This document shows positions 1 to 12,903 of a stretch of DNA of 64,000 nucleotides, piece by piece. A program made the position numbers and the translations under genes. The notes under the pieces were generated by a model. It made no database searches, had not been told where the DNA came from, and saw only the letters and a program-made list of their open reading frames with translations. This DNA is from Brachynemurus nebulosus (Eukaryota; Arthropoda; Insecta; Neuroptera; Myrmeleontidae), in contig JAPWDM010000015.1 of assembly GCA_035578155.1 (NCBI GenBank), positions 11,040,209 to 11,104,208 of the forward strand. The letters run 5' to 3'. Every line of letters starts with the position of its first letter. The stretch's first letter is position 1.

Positions 1-463
1 TTATTTCCAACAAATGAATCGCTGCCAGGACGCTAACAGAGCATGCCATATATTTTTGTAGGTGACGATGGGCTTCCTCTTAGTAGCACACTTTTGAAAC
101 TGTAATATATTTGGAAAATCCTTCTAGCGGTAGCATTGAACGAATTTTCAACTACCGCCTTTGTCGCACATGAAGAGTTGTAGAAAATGTTTTGATATTT
201 GAGCTTTTGTATTCCGTGTTTTTAGAAAACCGATGTTGGTACAACCCGAAAAAGCTCTTCCTATCTGTATGACATGGGTGCCACTTCATAATTTTCTACA
301 ACGAAATAAAACGTCTAAGCAAATATACTCTTCAAATACAGTTTTTGACTACGAAGTGGACAAACATTTCAAATCAGGAACGTGGCGCCAAGATACTACC
401 AATTCATTGCTCACGCCAATTTCAAACATCATAAATATGCAAACGTCGAAGTTAGCGTTTTAG
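1..463 (+). pseudogene. PIF/Harbinger transposase remnant, C-terminal half
   Basis: Decayed DDE_Tnp_4 type transposase. Around 42-80 one frame reads MPYIFVGDDGLPLS, the conserved strand around a catalytic Asp in Harbinger nucleases. Around 138-170 another frame gives an FNYRLCRTR-like stretch followed by VVENVF, the block before the last acidic residue, and near 270-300 a VPLHNFL motif matches the family's C-terminal CVLHNFLR block. Several stops and frameshifts separate the blocks, so it cannot make a working enzyme. The N-terminal half lies outside the window. The motif order supports the family; the exact ends are not visible. Confidence 0.7.
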
Positions 464-659
464 TGGCTGACCATGAAGTTTCCGTCGAAAATGCTGCATT
501 AGAAACTGCAAATCATCTAAGCTATCAAACTATCTGATAGAAATTACACATCCAAAGGTGTAAAAAAACATATTTTAGAAAATTTATGGAAATTAAGATC
601 CTGAAAAAGAACTTACAATTAAATCGATAACATATTAATCGCGTGAAAAAATAAGATTG

Positions 660-833
660 CAGCGTTGCTATAGCAATCAAAAATACACCTTACCACGTAT
701 TCGATGCTCATAATGACTGTGAATATGCTGGTACTTATGAACATAAAATTATTGTAGGTGGTTTTAAAAATTCGGCTTCGTTAGAAACTCTAACCACCGA
801 ATTCAATAAATTAGCAATTCACAAAAATGAAAG
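660..833 (+). pseudogene. Unidentified coding-like remnant
   Basis: About 50 codons stay open, with protein-like composition (NTPYHVFDAHNDCEYAGTYE and on to the stop at 833). I do not recognise the family. It follows the Harbinger remnant on the same strand but shares no motif with it. It could be a degraded exon or chance; the balanced composition in an AT-rich neighbourhood argues mildly for former coding. Confidence 0.3.
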
Positions 834-2400
834 CTAAAGCTAAAGCAAAACATGAAAGCTTAAGTTCAATTATGGCTAGAAAAACTCTTAAATTAATATG
901 CTACAGTGTTAGTGAATTGCACGATTTCAGTTATAGTTGCTCTGTTCTGCTCTTTCATTAAGCCACAGAAAAAAGCCTTCATACCTATAGAAGATATTTA
1001 AAAAAAAAATTGATCAGTTGAAATGAAAATACTACTGAGGCAAGTAGTCTAGTTGACAAGTCCCATTTCATTACAAACCTGTTACGCAGGACCGAATAGT
1101 ATGATTGAGGTCTCATTAAGGCTTAAGTGAACCAAGTTTTGAGTATTCCGAACGTATTGGGACTGCCAAAACTTACTTTTCGTTATTGAAAATTATCGTG
1201 TTACGTTTTGTACAACGTTTTCAAAATTTAAAAAAAAAAAATTGCTAATTTCAAAATTAATTTTATTGTACTTGTTTTGTTGCCGCCCACTGTACATTCG
1301 CTGCTGGCGCGAGCTGTACTTTGGCTGTGTTAGGTTTATTGCATTTTTTTAAGTTGGTATTACTGCGCGCCTAATGGGTGGATAGTTTTGGAGGCAAACT
1401 ATGCTATAAATTTCGGTTGAACAGTGGTGTCATTTTCATTTTAATTTGACTTTTTTTTGTAATCACGACCGGACTTCTGTATAACAGGTATGCTTAAATT
1501 AATTTTTTTAATATATTTTTCTATTATTGCAATAATGTAATTAGTTTTAACATGTAAAATTTTGGTCACATGTAATTTAAAGGTTATATGTTGAATTTAA
1601 AGTTTCTTTTTTAATTTCGTCTTTGACAATGGTTAATTTAATTTAATTTACATTTTTATTTATTCAATTTCTTAAATATAACTTCTGTATAACAGGAATT
1701 TTTGTAACAAAAGTATGTGACAATTTGGTATAAACTTTGTAATATGGGAACATTGAGGACATATAGTACAATTGTGGAAATTTGTTAACCTGAAATCATG
1801 CGTTACTTTTAATGGACAAATTCTGGATGCAATCAACTCGCTGTGGTTCAAATTTGGAGTTTACGTTTTCTCATGTGAATTACATCTGCCTGCCATGAGT
1901 TCGCTTCAACCCTGGACAACCACCATAGTTTCAACGTTCTAAAGCCCAATTAATACCATCTTTAAAGTGGAAATCTTTAGTTAAGTAATCCTTTTGGCAT
2001 ACTCTATTACCTTCTTTGCAACATGGTTTTGGTGCTTACTTTAATTAACAAATTAACATTGCATAGTGAACTTTACTAATGTAAAACAGTTGAATTCTAT
2101 TAACTTTTCTGCTATTCAAATTTTCTATTAATTCCTTGTAATGTGTTAGTTTTCATATTATCGTAAAACAGTTGAATTTCTATTAACTTTTCTGTCACTC
2201 AAACTTTTGTTAATTCTTTATAATGTTCTAAAGTTTTCATACTAATTGTAATTTAAGGCTACCTACCTAACCTAATTATAATTTTAATTTTATAGCATGC
2301 TTGTATTGGTCAGTAGATATTTGTATCTCGTAAATTTTCTATATTTTCCTACGTTTTTTTTGTATTTTATTAAAATTATTGTATTTCGTAATTTCGTAAA
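834..2400. other. AT-rich non-coding DNA
   Basis: No supportable gene. Contains a copy (about 1134-1200) of a repeat also present at 6089 and 6409, a twice-used phrase CTTCTGTATAACAGG (near 1473 and 1682), and near-duplicate stretches around 2085 and 2165 (GTAAAACAGTTGAATT...TATTAACTTTTCTG). Confidence 0.5.
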
Positions 2401-3290
2401 ACCCGTTACTTAAACCTCTGTCTACATCCAAAAAATCTATTATATATACTTATACAGATACATCAAAAGATGTCGCTATGTGTCTCGCTATTTTAAATAA
2501 TTACTATACATAATCAGTGCTGTTCACTTTGTAGATATCAAACTGAACTATAGTTGAGTATACGTCAAAGATGGCATTGTATGCCATGTACGTTACATAC
2601 GTGTTCTTTTTTAGGTGCCTATGCTGATTTTTTAAAAGTGTTAATATATTCTGCCCGTTTTTTTATATGCGTCAACATTTTACAAAAGAAAACATTAATA
2701 AATCAAAATTTTTGGGTTATACTTTCTTAAAAACATATTCATTGGATTAAAAAAAACTGGGTTTCATGCTTATTAAAAAAAAAATGGGTGCTTAATTTAT
2801 TTATTAATTTTTATAAGCTACTTTGACACACCTAAAAATAGTGTTCCGTAATGGAGGCTTTTACGTTACTGCAAAAAAATTTTATGAAAAAAAAATGAAA
2901 ACCTAACCATTGGCAGCTAGTTGTCGAAAGTCGCTAATTTCTCGCCATAGGCAGAATAACTCGTGGAATTCTCATCTGAAATAAAAAAACAAAAGTTTTT
3001 CTATTAATAGATGCTTATTGTTTGCAATTAAACGAAGGGTTTTTTGTTTTAAAAAAAAAAAGTAATTTTCATTTTTTGACAGCGTTTTTGTAAAATTTGT
3101 AATGTTAATATAACTAGCGATAGCGAGAAAGATTTTTCTAAAGATAATGTACAATCAGAAAAGAATCTACAGTCAGAAGAGAATGTGCAGTGGAAAAAAG
3201 ACCTTATTTCCCCAAGAAACAGAGTGTTGAAAACGAGTAAAGAACGGGGACAATAATTACTTTGTTAATTTGTTAAAAAAAAAAGAAATA
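2401..3290 (+). repeat. 890-bp dispersed direct repeat, copy A
   Basis: Nearly identical to 10412-11299 in the same orientation, with only scattered substitutions and A-run length changes. Its last third holds about 50 codons (roughly 3097-3255) that read as a hydrophilic protein C-terminus, rich in Ser, Lys and Glu and ending SKERGQ then a stop; both copies keep this frame open, so the unit may include a terminal exon. The copy ends exactly where a mariner inserted at a TA; copy B shows the undisturbed continuation. It does not begin TG or end CA and has no PBS or PPT, so it is not an LTR pair. Confidence 0.75.
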
Positions 3291-5937
<2,647 letters not shown>

Positions 5938-5945
5938 TATATATA

Positions 5946-6788
5946 CAGCAATCCCCCGAAGAACACGATTAATTGGTTCCGTTTTCTTTGAAACCGTGTA
6001 GTTCGAGACGACCAAAAGATAGGCATTTTTTATTAGAAGTGTGAAAATAAAAAAATATAAAAAAAAAACATTCCGTTTAATTTGCAAGTTGTGGGTATTC
6101 CAAATATATTGCGACTGTTAAAACCTACTTTTCGTTATCGAAAATTATCGATAATGGACTACTTATCATAAATTGGTTATAATTGTTTAATTTAAGCTCT
6201 ATTAGTCCCTCTGATTTGATTACCAATAGAATATTTTCGAAAAAATTAGTTTTCGATACTTTTCGTAAAGTTACGAAAAATATCGAAAACTAATTTTTTC
6301 GAAAATATCCTATTGGTGACTAAATCAATGGAACTAACAGAGCCTAAAGAAACCAGTTATAACCAATCGATGATAAGTTACGTGATATCGATAATTTAAG
6401 CGAAGTAAGTTATGGGTATTCCGAACATATTGAGACTGTCAAAACTTACTTTTCGTTATCGAAAATTATCGATGTCGAAAATAACATTTTCAAAATTTAA
6501 ATATGTAAATTTCTACATATTCTTTATCATTTCTATTATAAAATTCTCAAAAATTTTAGTAGCTTTATTTGCAGCATTTTTCTTTTATAATGACAGCTTC
6601 AATTACCACGATTTTTATTCGTGTAAATCGAATCCACATGTGATATACATATTCGTGTACATTGAGGACTGATGTAACTTTATATCAAATATATAATATG
6701 TACTTAAAAATCGTGTTGTCTGAAACCGTGTAATTCGGGGGAAGGGTACCCGTGTTCTATGAGTCCCGTGTTCTTCGGGGGATGCCTG
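5946..6788. mobile_element. TIR MITE flanked by TA repeats
   Basis: Ends CAGCAATCCCCCGAAGAACACG and, inverted, CAGGCATCCCCCGAAGAACACG; the inverted similarity continues with AAACCGTGTA(A/G)TTCG further in. 843 bp, no coding capacity. It carries a large palindrome in its middle. Flanks are TA-rich, so the target duplication cannot be sized. Confidence 0.75.
6089..6474. repeat. 240-bp palindrome between 65-bp direct repeats
   Basis: The arms (about 6150-6260 and 6275-6389) mirror each other: GGTTATAA, TTTTCGAAAAAATTAGTTTTCGATA and their inverses meet near 6268. On each side lies the same roughly 65-bp sequence in direct orientation (6089-6153 and 6409-6474, beginning GGGTATTCC and ending with TTTTCGTTATCGAAAATTATCGAT). 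A third copy of that flank, without a palindrome, is at 1134-1200. Confidence 0.75.

Positions 6789-6877
<89 letters not shown>
6789..6877. repeat. (TA)n microsatellite
   Basis: About 85 bp of TA with one TACATA interruption, abutting the right end of the MITE. Confidence 0.95.
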
Positions 6878-6881
<4 letters not shown>

Positions 6882-7330
6882 ACGTGCCCTACAATTAACA
6901 ATTAATCGGACACATTGCATTCGAAATTATTCCTTATAACTGGCCGAGTAGCAATTTACATGTCTGGCGCGTACGAACATATAAAAGTTTCAGTTTCAAA
7001 AGATTTTTTATTGTTATATTTATATATTTATTATTATTTATTTTTTTTTAATAATATAATGGAGTCTTTTTCGTCCGACAACAGTCTATAACAGATGCCA
7101 CCCACGTGATTATCTTCCTAGCTTTTATATATATACAGGCAGAGTTTTTTGAGGGTTACCATTTTTATTACAGCCAAACCGTTGATTTAATCGAAAAATT
7201 GTTCAAATAAGAGTTATAGATATCGACGGGGGCAACTGATTGCTATAGACAGGAGCTTTATAGCTCTTATGGTTTTCGAGCTATAATGCAAACTATGATG
7301 CAAGTTTTTACTAATTTTGTCAATTGTTAT
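6878..7330. other. Non-coding, no assignable feature
   Basis: No gene or element end I can support. A hairpin-prone GAGCTTTATAGCTCTTATGGTTTTCGAGCTATAA lies near 7254-7290. Confidence 0.4.
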
Positions 7331-7438
7331 CATGGAAGGTGGAGGCCTACTTTACTAGCAGATTATTGTTGGGCGTTGAGAAAAGAAGCTGTATATCTCA
7401 ATTATAAAAGAAAAAGCACATTAGCTGTACATTTTTGA
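7331..7438 (+). pseudogene. C-terminal scrap of the orphan GERxHQD family
   Basis: About 35 codons ending at a TGA encode GRW..TLLADYCWALRKE plus a basic tail. This matches the C-terminus of the protein at 22641-23699 (MADYCWNLKRD) and of the broken copy at 45235-46969 (MLGDYCWSLMKED). The preceding GERxHQD block is not recognisable here, so only the last part remains. Confidence 0.6.
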
Positions 7439-7651
7439 AATTATTTTAATTAATAAATTTTAATTGGGCTATTAATTTTTTTATACAAGAAACCGAAGCT
7501 AACCAAGACATGGTATTAGTGCCACTGTGAATATTTTTCTATGCTCTCTCGAAATTAGTTGAACTCATTTCAAGGGCTTACAAAAGTTGATAATTTGTTA
7601 ACCAGTGTTAACAGAGTTAACCAGTGTTAACAGTGTTAACATCTTATCAAA

Positions 7652-10061
7652 ATGGACATCGGAAAGTTTTTTGGTAAGTTATGTACTGCTTTAATCTTGG
7701 ACCTAGAGCTAGTAGTTTTATTTTATTTCTCTTAGCTAATAGCTTTGGTAACGGATATACTAGCTAGAGACGTATAATAATCGTTAAGAATATCATTTTT
7801 AATTTTATCTGGCATATTTTTGATGTGGAAAGAAAGAATCGATTATGTGGAAGGGAAATGTTAAGAAAAACTATTATTTTATTAAAAACGAATTTATTGA
7901 TTCAATCTCTATGAATTTAACGTTAACTAAACAGTGGTTTCGTTTTCAGTAATTAATTATGAAAACAAAACATAAATTATATTTGTGGTTTAATTAAATA
8001 CAGATCCTTGATATAAATAATGCTAAAAAAGCTTCCTGAGATAATGTTTATAAGTAATTGAACAAAACTGCTCTCCCGTAAAAATTTAATTAATTACATA
8101 AAGTTTTATCATTTTAAATTATCAAAGCGTTTTGTTTTGCAGGAAGTTTGAAACGAAAAAAAAACTGATGGATCAAGTAGCGACAGCGATGAACAGGACA
8201 AAGTAACGACAATATCGCATGTGTCTTCATCGGTCACCATAACCACAACAGGTTATATTCAGCCGTAGGAACTACTTAGACCAAGTTTCTCTAGATATCT
8301 GGCTCTAGCGCCGAATCCTGATTCATTGATGGATCAGGATGACTGCAATGAAAATGATATCGGGCGATATGTTGAACGGGCACACATATTATCAACCGAA
8401 AAGAGGAAGGAATTGATTGAAAACTGTTGGTCCGCTTCCGGGACCTATAGCTTTGTGGAAGATGCAAAACGTTTAAAGAGAAAATTTAATTATTCTTGGT
8501 TGGAAACATACTCTCCATGGTTGGTATATTCCAGGCGCCAAAACGGAGCATTTTCTAAATATTGTACGTTGTTCCCACTAAATCTAAATTCATTTAGAGG
8601 CATATTGGGATCATTTACTATAAGGCCCTTTTGTAAGTTCAAAGATATTCACGAGCAGTGCAAAAAGCACATTGAAACCCACTTCCATAAGGAGGCATTG
8701 AAAGCTGCTAAATCTTTTCTCGAAGGTGTGCCTGTCGGTTTCCAACTAAACAAATATTCCCAAGGAATTATTGAAGAAAGTCGCAAAATTATAAAATCTA
8801 TTATTTTCTGCATTACGTTTTGCAGGTCACACGACTTAGCACTGAGAGGTAAACATTAAGGTGAAGGTATTCTCGAGGATTTATACAGGCTGCGAATTGA
8901 CGCGGGAGATTTGATTTTAAAGAAACACATTGAACAAGGGAAAAAGAATGCAAGCTACCGTTCAGTGGATATTCAAAATAAAATTATTGGTATTTGTGGA
9001 AGCGTTAAGGCTGATATTATGAAAAAAGTGAAAGAAGCAGCAGCATATAGTGTGCTAGCAGACGAAATAGCTGATATTTCTGGCACTGAACAACTATCGA
9101 TTGGGATGCGATATTTTGATGAAGAAACACAATAAGTCCAATAAATGTTTGTCGGATTCATGGAGCTAAACGATTTGGATGCGAAATCGATTGCACATAG
9201 CATAGATGAGTTTTTGACAAAAGAAGATCTGAATATAAATAAATGCGTTGGTTTTGGTTTTGATTGTTGTTCAACGATGCCAGGAAAAGACGGAGGGGTA
9301 CAAGCGATCTTACGCAAAAAGTACACCAAAGCCCTCTACTTTCATTGCTCGTTCCACAAACTGAATCTAGTTATCAATGATCTAAATTCACTTCCTGAAA
9401 TTAGAAATGCCATGGGAACCACCAAAGATACTATAAACTTTTTTCGGGAATCAGTTTTGAGGAGGAAGTTGATACTTAATATTTCCAGACTTTGCGAGAC
9501 AAGATGGAGTGAGAAACACAAAACCATCAGAGTTTTTAAAGAAAATCTTCCAGTAATTCTGGAAGCCTTACAAACATTATCTCAATAAGGAAATAGTGCA
9601 ACTCAGAAAAGTGCCTTCCAACTGCATGCGGCTACTTCCAGAATTTCTTTCATTCTCGGGATTATGTTGGTAGCCAAATACTCGGCTTTGATGGAATCCG
9701 TTGTCAACGTACTCCAATCTGTAGCTTTGGACGTGGTCAAAGCTTCGGAACACGTTAAAAGGATTTTACTTTTAATTAAAAACCACCGTAAAAATCCGGA
9801 AAAAGTGACAGACGAAATTATAAAGGAAGCTACTGCTGTTGCAGAGAAAGTTGGACTGGAGGAGGACATTATATCAATGCCGCGTATTACAGCCTCAGAA
9901 GACTGAAAACATGGCTAAGAAGCACCGTGGCAGAAGATCGCCTTAATGGTCTGGCCATGATGAGTGTACACAGAGCTATAATAAATAAAAACTTAAATAA
10001 TTTTAATGATAAAGTGGTTGAAAGTTTTGCAAAAAATCCCCGCAGGTTATGTTTTAATTAA
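7652..10061 (+). pseudogene. hAT transposase (DUF4371/ZMYM1-like), decayed, with an intron
   Basis: A short first exon (7652-7673, MDIGKFF) ends at a consensus donor GTAAGT and continues at an acceptor TTTGTTTTGCAG (8141-8142), the arrangement I would expect for this hAT group. After a frameshift in a run of A comes a Ser/Asp-rich linker, then at 8326-8859 the zinc-finger-like block with WLVYSRRQNGAFSKYC. DUF4371 follows (VLADEIADISGTEQLSIG, with the catalytic Asp region), then FHCSFHKLNLVINDL and CETRWSEKHKT (9145-9588), and near 9925-10061 a hAT dimerisation segment, EDRLNGLAMMSVHRAI. At least five stops or frameshifts break it. Function when intact: cut-and-paste transposition in the nucleus. 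Confidence 0.9.
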
Positions 10062-10309
10062 ATATTATTTTTGTTAAAATAAATAATTATTACTGTGTTT
10101 AAAAGTTTGATTTAGTTATTGTGCTGTCGAGGGCTTGTGAAGTTTTATACATTGATATCAGAACCGTTCTTATTACAATCGTCATCGAGGCACAGACTTC
10201 GAAAGTGTAACGCTTCATGCTGTCGACTGTACCAGGCGTTCATATTTTTTATCCTCCATAATATTGCCCCATTGCCCCCCCCCTTAGTCATAAGCTGGCG
10301 ACGCCCTTG
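10062..10309 (+). mobile_element. hAT 3' region and right terminus
   Basis: Downstream of the transposase stop, 10264-10309 reads GCCCCATTGC8-9 CTTAGTCATAAGCTGGCGACGCCCTTG; read inward as CAAGGGCGTCGCCAGC this is a typical hAT terminus. A possible left end starting CAAGGGC is near 7570, but the inverted similarity is only 7 bp and no 8-bp duplication is evident. Confidence 0.6.
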
Positions 10310-10411
10310 ACTTCACTTAAAAAAATACTTGAGTAAAAACTGTATATTATGTATTTATCCGTTACTTAAACCGTTATAAGAATACATATTGTGTTTACAT
10401 ATTATGTATTT

Positions 10412-11299
10412 ACCCGTTACTTAAACCTCTGTCTACATCCAAAAAATCTATTATATATACTTATACAGATACATCAAAAGATGTCGCTATGTGTCTCGCT
10501 ATTTTAAATAATTACTATACATAATCAGTGCTGTTCACTTTGTAGATATCAAACTGAACTATAGTTGAGTATACGTCAAAGATGGCATTGTATGCCATGT
10601 ACGTTACATACGTGTTCTTTTTTAGGTGCCTATGCTGATTTTTTAAAAATGTTAATATATTCTGCCCGTTTTTTTATATGCGTCAACATTTTACAAAAGA
10701 AAACATTAATAAATCAAAATTTTTGGGTTATACTTTCTTAAAAACATATTCATTGGATTAAAAAAAACTGGGTTTCATGCTTATTAAAAAAAAATGGGTG
10801 CTTAATTTATTTATTAATTTTTATAAGCTACTTTGACACACCTAAAAATAGTGTTCCGTAATGGAGGCTTTTACGTTACTGCAAAAAAATTTTATGAAAA
10901 AGAAAAATGAAAACCTAGCCATTGGCAGCTAGTTGTCGAAAGTCGCTAATTTCTCGCCATAGGCAGAATAACTCGTGGAATTCTCATCTGAAACAAAAAA
11001 ACAAAAGTTTTTCTATTAATAGATGCTTATTGTTTGCAATTAAACGAAGGGTTTTTTGTTTTAAAAAAAAGTAATTTTCATTTTTTGACAGCGTTTTTGT
11101 AAAATTTGTAATGTTAATATAACTAGCGATAGCGAGAAAGATTTTTCTAAAGATAATGTACAATCAGAAAAGAATCTATAGTCAGTAGAGAATGTGCAGT
11201 GGAAAAAAGACCTTATTTCCCCAAGAAACAGAGTGTTGAAAACGAGTAAAGAACGGGGACAATAATTACTTTGTTAATTTGTTAAAAAAAAAAGAAATA
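10412..11299 (+). repeat. 890-bp dispersed direct repeat, copy B
   Basis: Same sequence and orientation as 2401-3290, without the mariner. A partial echo of its first bases (CCGTTACTTAAACC) is found just upstream near 10360. The shared terminal coding-like frame ends near 11262. Confidence 0.75.
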
Positions 11300-11426
11300 A
11301 TTTTTATAATAAAAAATTAATAAAAAAAAAAGAAACGGCCGTTTCTCGGGAAAAGCTTCTTTATTCCTATGTGACTTAATTGCTAATAATTTAATCACTA
11401 ATAACTATACCAAATACAATAAGCAC

Positions 11427-11592
11427 GATTTTATAGATTTAACAGATCAGATTGTACAGTTATTCCCCAACGAACAACGATATACTTACTATCGACTAGC
11501 TATTCCAAAAAAAATATAAGAAAAAAACTCAGACAAAGCTAGTGGGCACTCATATGATAAAATACAAAATAAAAAAACATTGTTTAGAATAT
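11427..11592 (+). pseudogene. Exon-like remnant of an unidentified insect protein
   Basis: Open stretch FIDLTDQIVQLFPNEQRYTY..., one stop, then KASGHSYDKIQNKK. From memory of arthropod genomes this pattern (acidic lead, LFP.E...TYY, then SG..Y..Y/K) belongs to a repeated uncharacterised family whose next blocks resemble 20519-20713 and 20815-20948 beyond the E1 insertion. Function unknown. Confidence 0.4.
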
Positions 11593-11899
11593 TTACCGGC
11601 TCTATCCAAGGTAAAAAACAATCTGAAACTTTATCTTGGAGATAGAAATATTAGGTAAGTCTATACAGAATTCAAGTTCAATTGTTTTTGTCATTTCGAT
11701 TTGGTAATTAATTTTTATTCATTTTATTTATAGACAAAAAAGAAAAGATAGTTTAGTTTGGTTAGAACACAATCGTGACTTTCCTGACATAAAACTATTG
11801 GGTTACTCGGAAATTAATTTCGTTTTTTGGGTGAAAATGCAAGACGATTTTCTCATAGCGTATAAATGTTTTATTGAATTATATATTTTCCATTTTGGT
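11593..11899. other. Non-coding between remnants
   Basis: AT-rich, no motif assignable. Splice-like sites are present (GGTAAGT near 11652) but I cannot place exons. Confidence 0.4.
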
Positions 11900-12068
11900 T
11901 CAATAATTTTTGCTATTTTTTTTAACAGTAGTAGGATTCCAGTGCCTTTATTTTTTTCATCAGCTTCAACTGGCCTTCCTGATGCAACTAAACCTGTGCA
12001 GCTTCAACATCGAAATTTCTGAAATGAAATTTTGTAAGCCAGTTTTGATACTGGCGTTCTGTCAGTAC
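11900..12068 (-). pseudogene. Mariner transposase fragment split by E1
   Basis: Minus-strand reading shows the end of the second HTH and linker: QYQNWLTKFHFRNFDVEAAQ followed by a stop and LHQEGQLKLMKK. This is the mariner consensus (QxWFxxFRxGDFDVxDxPRSGRP). The preceding N-terminal part lies at 20168-20256 on the other side of E1, in the same frame order, so E1 landed in this gene. Confidence 0.7.
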
Positions 12069-12693
12069 TGAAGTGCCCTAAAAATATGTTAATTACAATT
12101 TTAGCCACTTTCACAATACACCGACATCAAGACGACACCATTGCAAGGACAACGTCCAAATTTCAAACAACATTCCATCGCCAATATTAAGTTTCACCAT
12201 GACGACTTCAAGGCGACATATCAAAGTCTATCACGAGGACTACACCATCTTTCTAAACAATGTGACGTCAGTCGATCTCTAAAATTCCTTATCAATATTA
12301 ATTTTTGAATAAATAGGCCACTTGAATCCATAAAATTTTAGTATTAAGCAAACATATTGTAACATCCACAAGTAACGTAACTATGTATTTTATTGAATTA
12401 CAATAAAACCAACAATTAAACAAAATTTAAATCTTTTATTTTTAACTTAACAAAATCGTCATTAAGTAAAAAGTAATCGGTGTAATCAGTGTCTCTAGAA
12501 AATTGAACATCATCGTAAACATTGTGTTTCACTTCACAATCAAAATAATTAAGTGAATGGTGACAGCTAGCCAAACGAAGGAACCTTCCGTTAGAAGAAT
12601 TTCAACTTGCCGAACTAAGAAACTTTTCATTTCATCAAGGAAGTTTTCTTCGGACAACCCAATTTTAATTACTTCGCTCAATCACGCACGACA
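12069..12693 (+). repeat. E1 5' LTR
   Basis: Begins TGAAGTGCCC and ends CACGACA; same length as the 3' LTR. AATAAA-type signals near 12401. No strong TATA box in the first half; errantivirus promoters are often TATA-less. Confidence 0.95.
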
Positions 12694-12699
12694 AATTTC

Positions 12700-12717
12700 T
12701 GGTGACAGCGGTGGGAT
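12700..12717 (+). promoter_or_regulatory. E1 primer binding site, tRNA-Leu-like
   Basis: TGGTGACAGCGGTGGGAT lies 6 bp after the LTR. Its complement ends in CACCA and resembles the 3' end of eukaryotic tRNA-Leu (…CCCACCGCTG.CACCA). tRNA-Leu assignment is from memory. Confidence 0.75.
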
Positions 12718-12903
12718 ACCATTGTCTACCAATACAAGGAACCATAATCAACGATCGAAAAAGTTGCAGTTATTGGAATTGGTACGAGGTATCCAGAGAT
12801 ACGATCAACTTGCCCTTTTTTCCGCTTTCTACAATCAAGTATTGGTACCAGCTCAGCTCAATCAGCAACCAAGACCAGTGATAACAAGCTGCAGTTCTGA
12901 TTG

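Noticed and set aside
7134..7300. Left terminus of the hAT element
   Set aside because: CAGGCAGAG does not match the right end CAAGGGCGTCGCC, and no 8-bp duplication was found.
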